From: CAVTWH01 sp963738365
GTDB lineage: Bacteria > Actinomycetota > Actinomycetes > Mycobacteriales > Micromonosporaceae
Length of the DNA: 64,000 nt
Assembly: GCA_963738365.1 (NCBI GenBank)
Contig: CAVTWH010000006.1
Location: forward strand, 744,001 to 808,000
Direction: 5' to 3'
This document shows positions 62,607 to 64,000 of this stretch, in pieces. The notes under the pieces were generated by a model. It ran no database searches and was not told the DNA's origin. It saw only the letters and a program-made list of their open reading frames with translations. Position 1 is the first letter of the stretch; every line of letters begins with the position of its first letter. A program made the position numbers and the translations under genes.

Positions 62607-63923
62607 GTGGCGAGCGACGTGCCGGACCTGACGATCGAGACGCTCGGGCCGTGCCGTAACGCCTCGCCGCTGGCGTCGCTGCTCGGCGAGCGGCAGACCA
62701 CCCAGCACTACGTCAGCGAAGGCGACCGGGTGCTCTTCGACGACACGGTCGGCATGCTCGCCGCCCGGGGCGGCGACGTCACCGCGCTGCCGACGTTCGA
62801 GCCGGCCGGACCGCGGCGGCGGATCTTCTTCGACCCGTCCAAGACCCGGGTCGGCATCGTCACCTGCGGCGGCCTGTGCCCCGGCCTCAACGACGTCATC
62901 CGCGCCCTGGTGCTGGAGCTGACCCAGCACTACGGCGTCACCCGCATCTACGGCTTCCGCAACGGCTACCAGGGCATGGTCGCCAAGTACGGGCACCCGA
63001 CCATGGACCTCACCCCGGCCGCGGTGGCCGGCATCAACGAGTACGGCGGCACCATCCTGGGCACCTCGCGCGGCAACCAGGACCCCGACGAGATCGTCGA
63101 CTGCCTGGAGCAGCTCGGGGTGAACATCCTGTTCGTCATCGGCGGCGACGGCACCATGCGCGGCGCGCTGCGCATCGCCGAGGTGGTGGCCGCCCGGGAC
63201 CGGCGCATCGCCGTGGTCGGCGTGCCGAAGACCATCGACAACGACATCCCGTACATCGACCAGAGCTTCGGCTTCCAGACCGCCTTCGGCAAGGCCACCG
63301 AGGCGATCCGGGCGGCCCAGGTCGAGGCCCAGTCGGTGCCCGGCGGGGTGGGCCTGGTGCAGCTGATGGGCCGGCACTCCGGCTTCATCGCCTGCTACGC
63401 CGCGCTGGCCAACAACGACGCCGACTACGTGCTCATCCCCGAAGTGCCGGTCGACGTGGACGGGTTCCTGGAGCACCTGCGCCGCCGGGTGGCCAGCGAC
63501 CGGCACGCGGTCGTCGTGGTGGCCGAGGGCGCCGGCCAGGAGTACCTGCGCGAGCAGCCGCGCCGGGTGGACGCCTCCGGCAACGTGCGCCTCGGCGACT
63601 TCGGCATCTACCTGCGCGGCCGGATCACCGAGCACTTCGCCGGCTACGACCTGGAGTGCAACCTCAAGTACATCGACCCGAGCTACGCCATCCGCACGGT
63701 GCCGGCCAACCCCTACGACTCGGTCTACTGCATCCGGCTGGCGCACAGCGCCGTGCACGCGGCGATGGCCGGGCGTACCGGCATGGTGGTGGGACGCTGG
63801 CGGGGGCGGTTCGTGCACGTGCCGATGGCGGCCGCGATCAGCAGCCGCAACCAGGTGGCCCCGGACGGCGACCTGTGGATGTCGGTGCTGGAGGCGACCG
63901 GGCAGCCGGTGTCGTTCAGCTGA
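62607..63923 (+). CDS. ATP-dependent 6-phosphofructokinase (long, plant/spirochaete-like group)
   Basis: 438 residues. About 90 N-terminal residues precede the PFK core (VGIVTCGGLCPGLNDVIRAL). The phosphate-donor loop is GGDGTMRGA; Gly after the Asp favours ATP over pyrophosphate, though some PPi enzymes blur this rule. Fructose 6-phosphate sites PKTIDNDIPYID and MGRHSGFIA are intact. The step is committed glycolysis. GTG 62607 has TAGCGT ending five bases upstream. It stands behind the acetylation genes but with its own promoter. Confidence 0.9.
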   Translation: MASDVPDLTIETLGPCRNASPLASLLGERQTTQHYVSEGDRVLFDDTVGMLAARGGDVTALPTFEPAGPRRRIFFDPSKTRVGIVTCGGLCPGLNDVIRALVLELTQHYGVTRIYGFRNGYQGMVAKYGHPTMDLTPAAVAGINEYGGTILGTSRGNQDPDEIVDCLEQLGVNILFVIGGDGTMRGALRIAEVVAARDRRIAVVGVPKTIDNDIPYIDQSFGFQTAFGKATEAIRAAQVEAQSVPGGVGLVQLMGRHSGFIACYAALANNDADYVLIPEVPVDVDGFLEHLRRRVASDRHAVVVVAEGAGQEYLREQPRRVDASGNVRLGDFGIYLRGRITEHFAGYDLECNLKYIDPSYAIRTVPANPYDSVYCIRLAHSAVHAAMAGRTGMVVGRWRGRFVHVPMAAAISSRNQVAPDGDLWMSVLEATGQPVSFS

Positions 63924-64000
63924 CCCGGTGCGTTGCGCTGGCCCGTCGCAGTGGCCGGCGACGCAGTACCGCCCACAGGCCCCAGCCGGCGTCGGCGGTC
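63916..64000 (-). CDS. Possible 3' end of a convergent gene leaving the window
   Basis: Read on the minus strand, a frame enters at the right edge and stops at 63916-63918 after about 27 residues (GWGLWAVLRRRPLRRASATH near the end). A Trp-rich hydrophobic piece followed by a basic tail looks like the end of a membrane protein, overlapping the pfk stop by eight bases. Too short to be sure. Confidence 0.35.
   Translation of the reverse strand, partial: TADAGWGLWAVLRRRPLRRASATHRVS

Overview
The window is very GC-rich DNA from an actinobacterium, most likely Micromonosporaceae (Micromonospora or a close relative). The basis is codon usage, abundant GTG starts, F420-type enzymes, DUF3046 before recA, and the order recA-recX-rny-miaB-dioxygenase-miaA-dapF-malic enzyme-hflX-lexA-LysM-nrdR-nrdJ, which is conserved in actinobacteria. 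The genus is inferred. I see no rRNA, tRNA, CRISPR array, insertion sequence or prophage.

Layout. 1-9.1 kb: end of a secreted-type protein, SAM hydrolase, thioesterase/HxlR divergent pair, CorA, F420-type LLM oxidoreductase, quinone oxidoreductase, and a PadR-ABC-FtsX exporter operon. 9.1-25.8 kb: MarR, S10 carboxypeptidase, VOC protein, the long helicase Lhr, Nudix, a TipA-like MerR with its 19-bp-spacer promoter, a two-component pair, a PNPOx-GNAT fusion divergent from a MocR regulator, UdgX, and an MFS exporter. 25.8-47.6 kb: a DNA-repair, RNA and nucleotide core. recA, lexA and the LysM gene (divS/chiZ-like) share LexA-box-like dyads, and nrdR-nrdJ has an NrdR-box-like dyad at its promoter. 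47.6-64 kb: methyltransferase, S9 peptidase, GNAT, MOSC, GlxA-type regulator divergent from an MFS gene, L-2-hydroxyglutarate oxidase, lipoprotein, IdeR/DtxR, sulfurtransferase, an acuC-pat deacetylase/acetyltransferase pair, and phosphofructokinase.

Three window-wide patterns stand out. First, about thirty genes have a NANNNT -10 hexamer ending 5-8 bases before ATG or GTG, so leaderless transcription looks like the default; genes with a clear Shine-Dalgarno are mostly the regulated ones (merR, lexA, divS, nrdR, nrdJ, VOC gene). Second, short GC-rich tandem repeats occur either as copies of a segment spanning a stop codon (lhr, udgX, miaB) or as in-frame insertions within or beside conserved domains (lhr, PNPOx-GNAT, recX, pat, hxlR tail, propeller protein tail). 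Third, between about 34.2 and 37.2 kb four neighbouring housekeeping genes (dioxygenase-like, miaA, dapF, malic enzyme) carry many single-base frameshifts, most simply explained by a low-quality stretch of sequence rather than by gene decay.

How genes work together. LexA is predicted to repress itself, the division-suppressor-like LysM gene and the distal recA promoter. NrdR is predicted to control its own operon with the B12-dependent ribonucleotide reductase. AcuC and Pat form a likely reversible protein-acetylation switch next to glycolytic phosphofructokinase.
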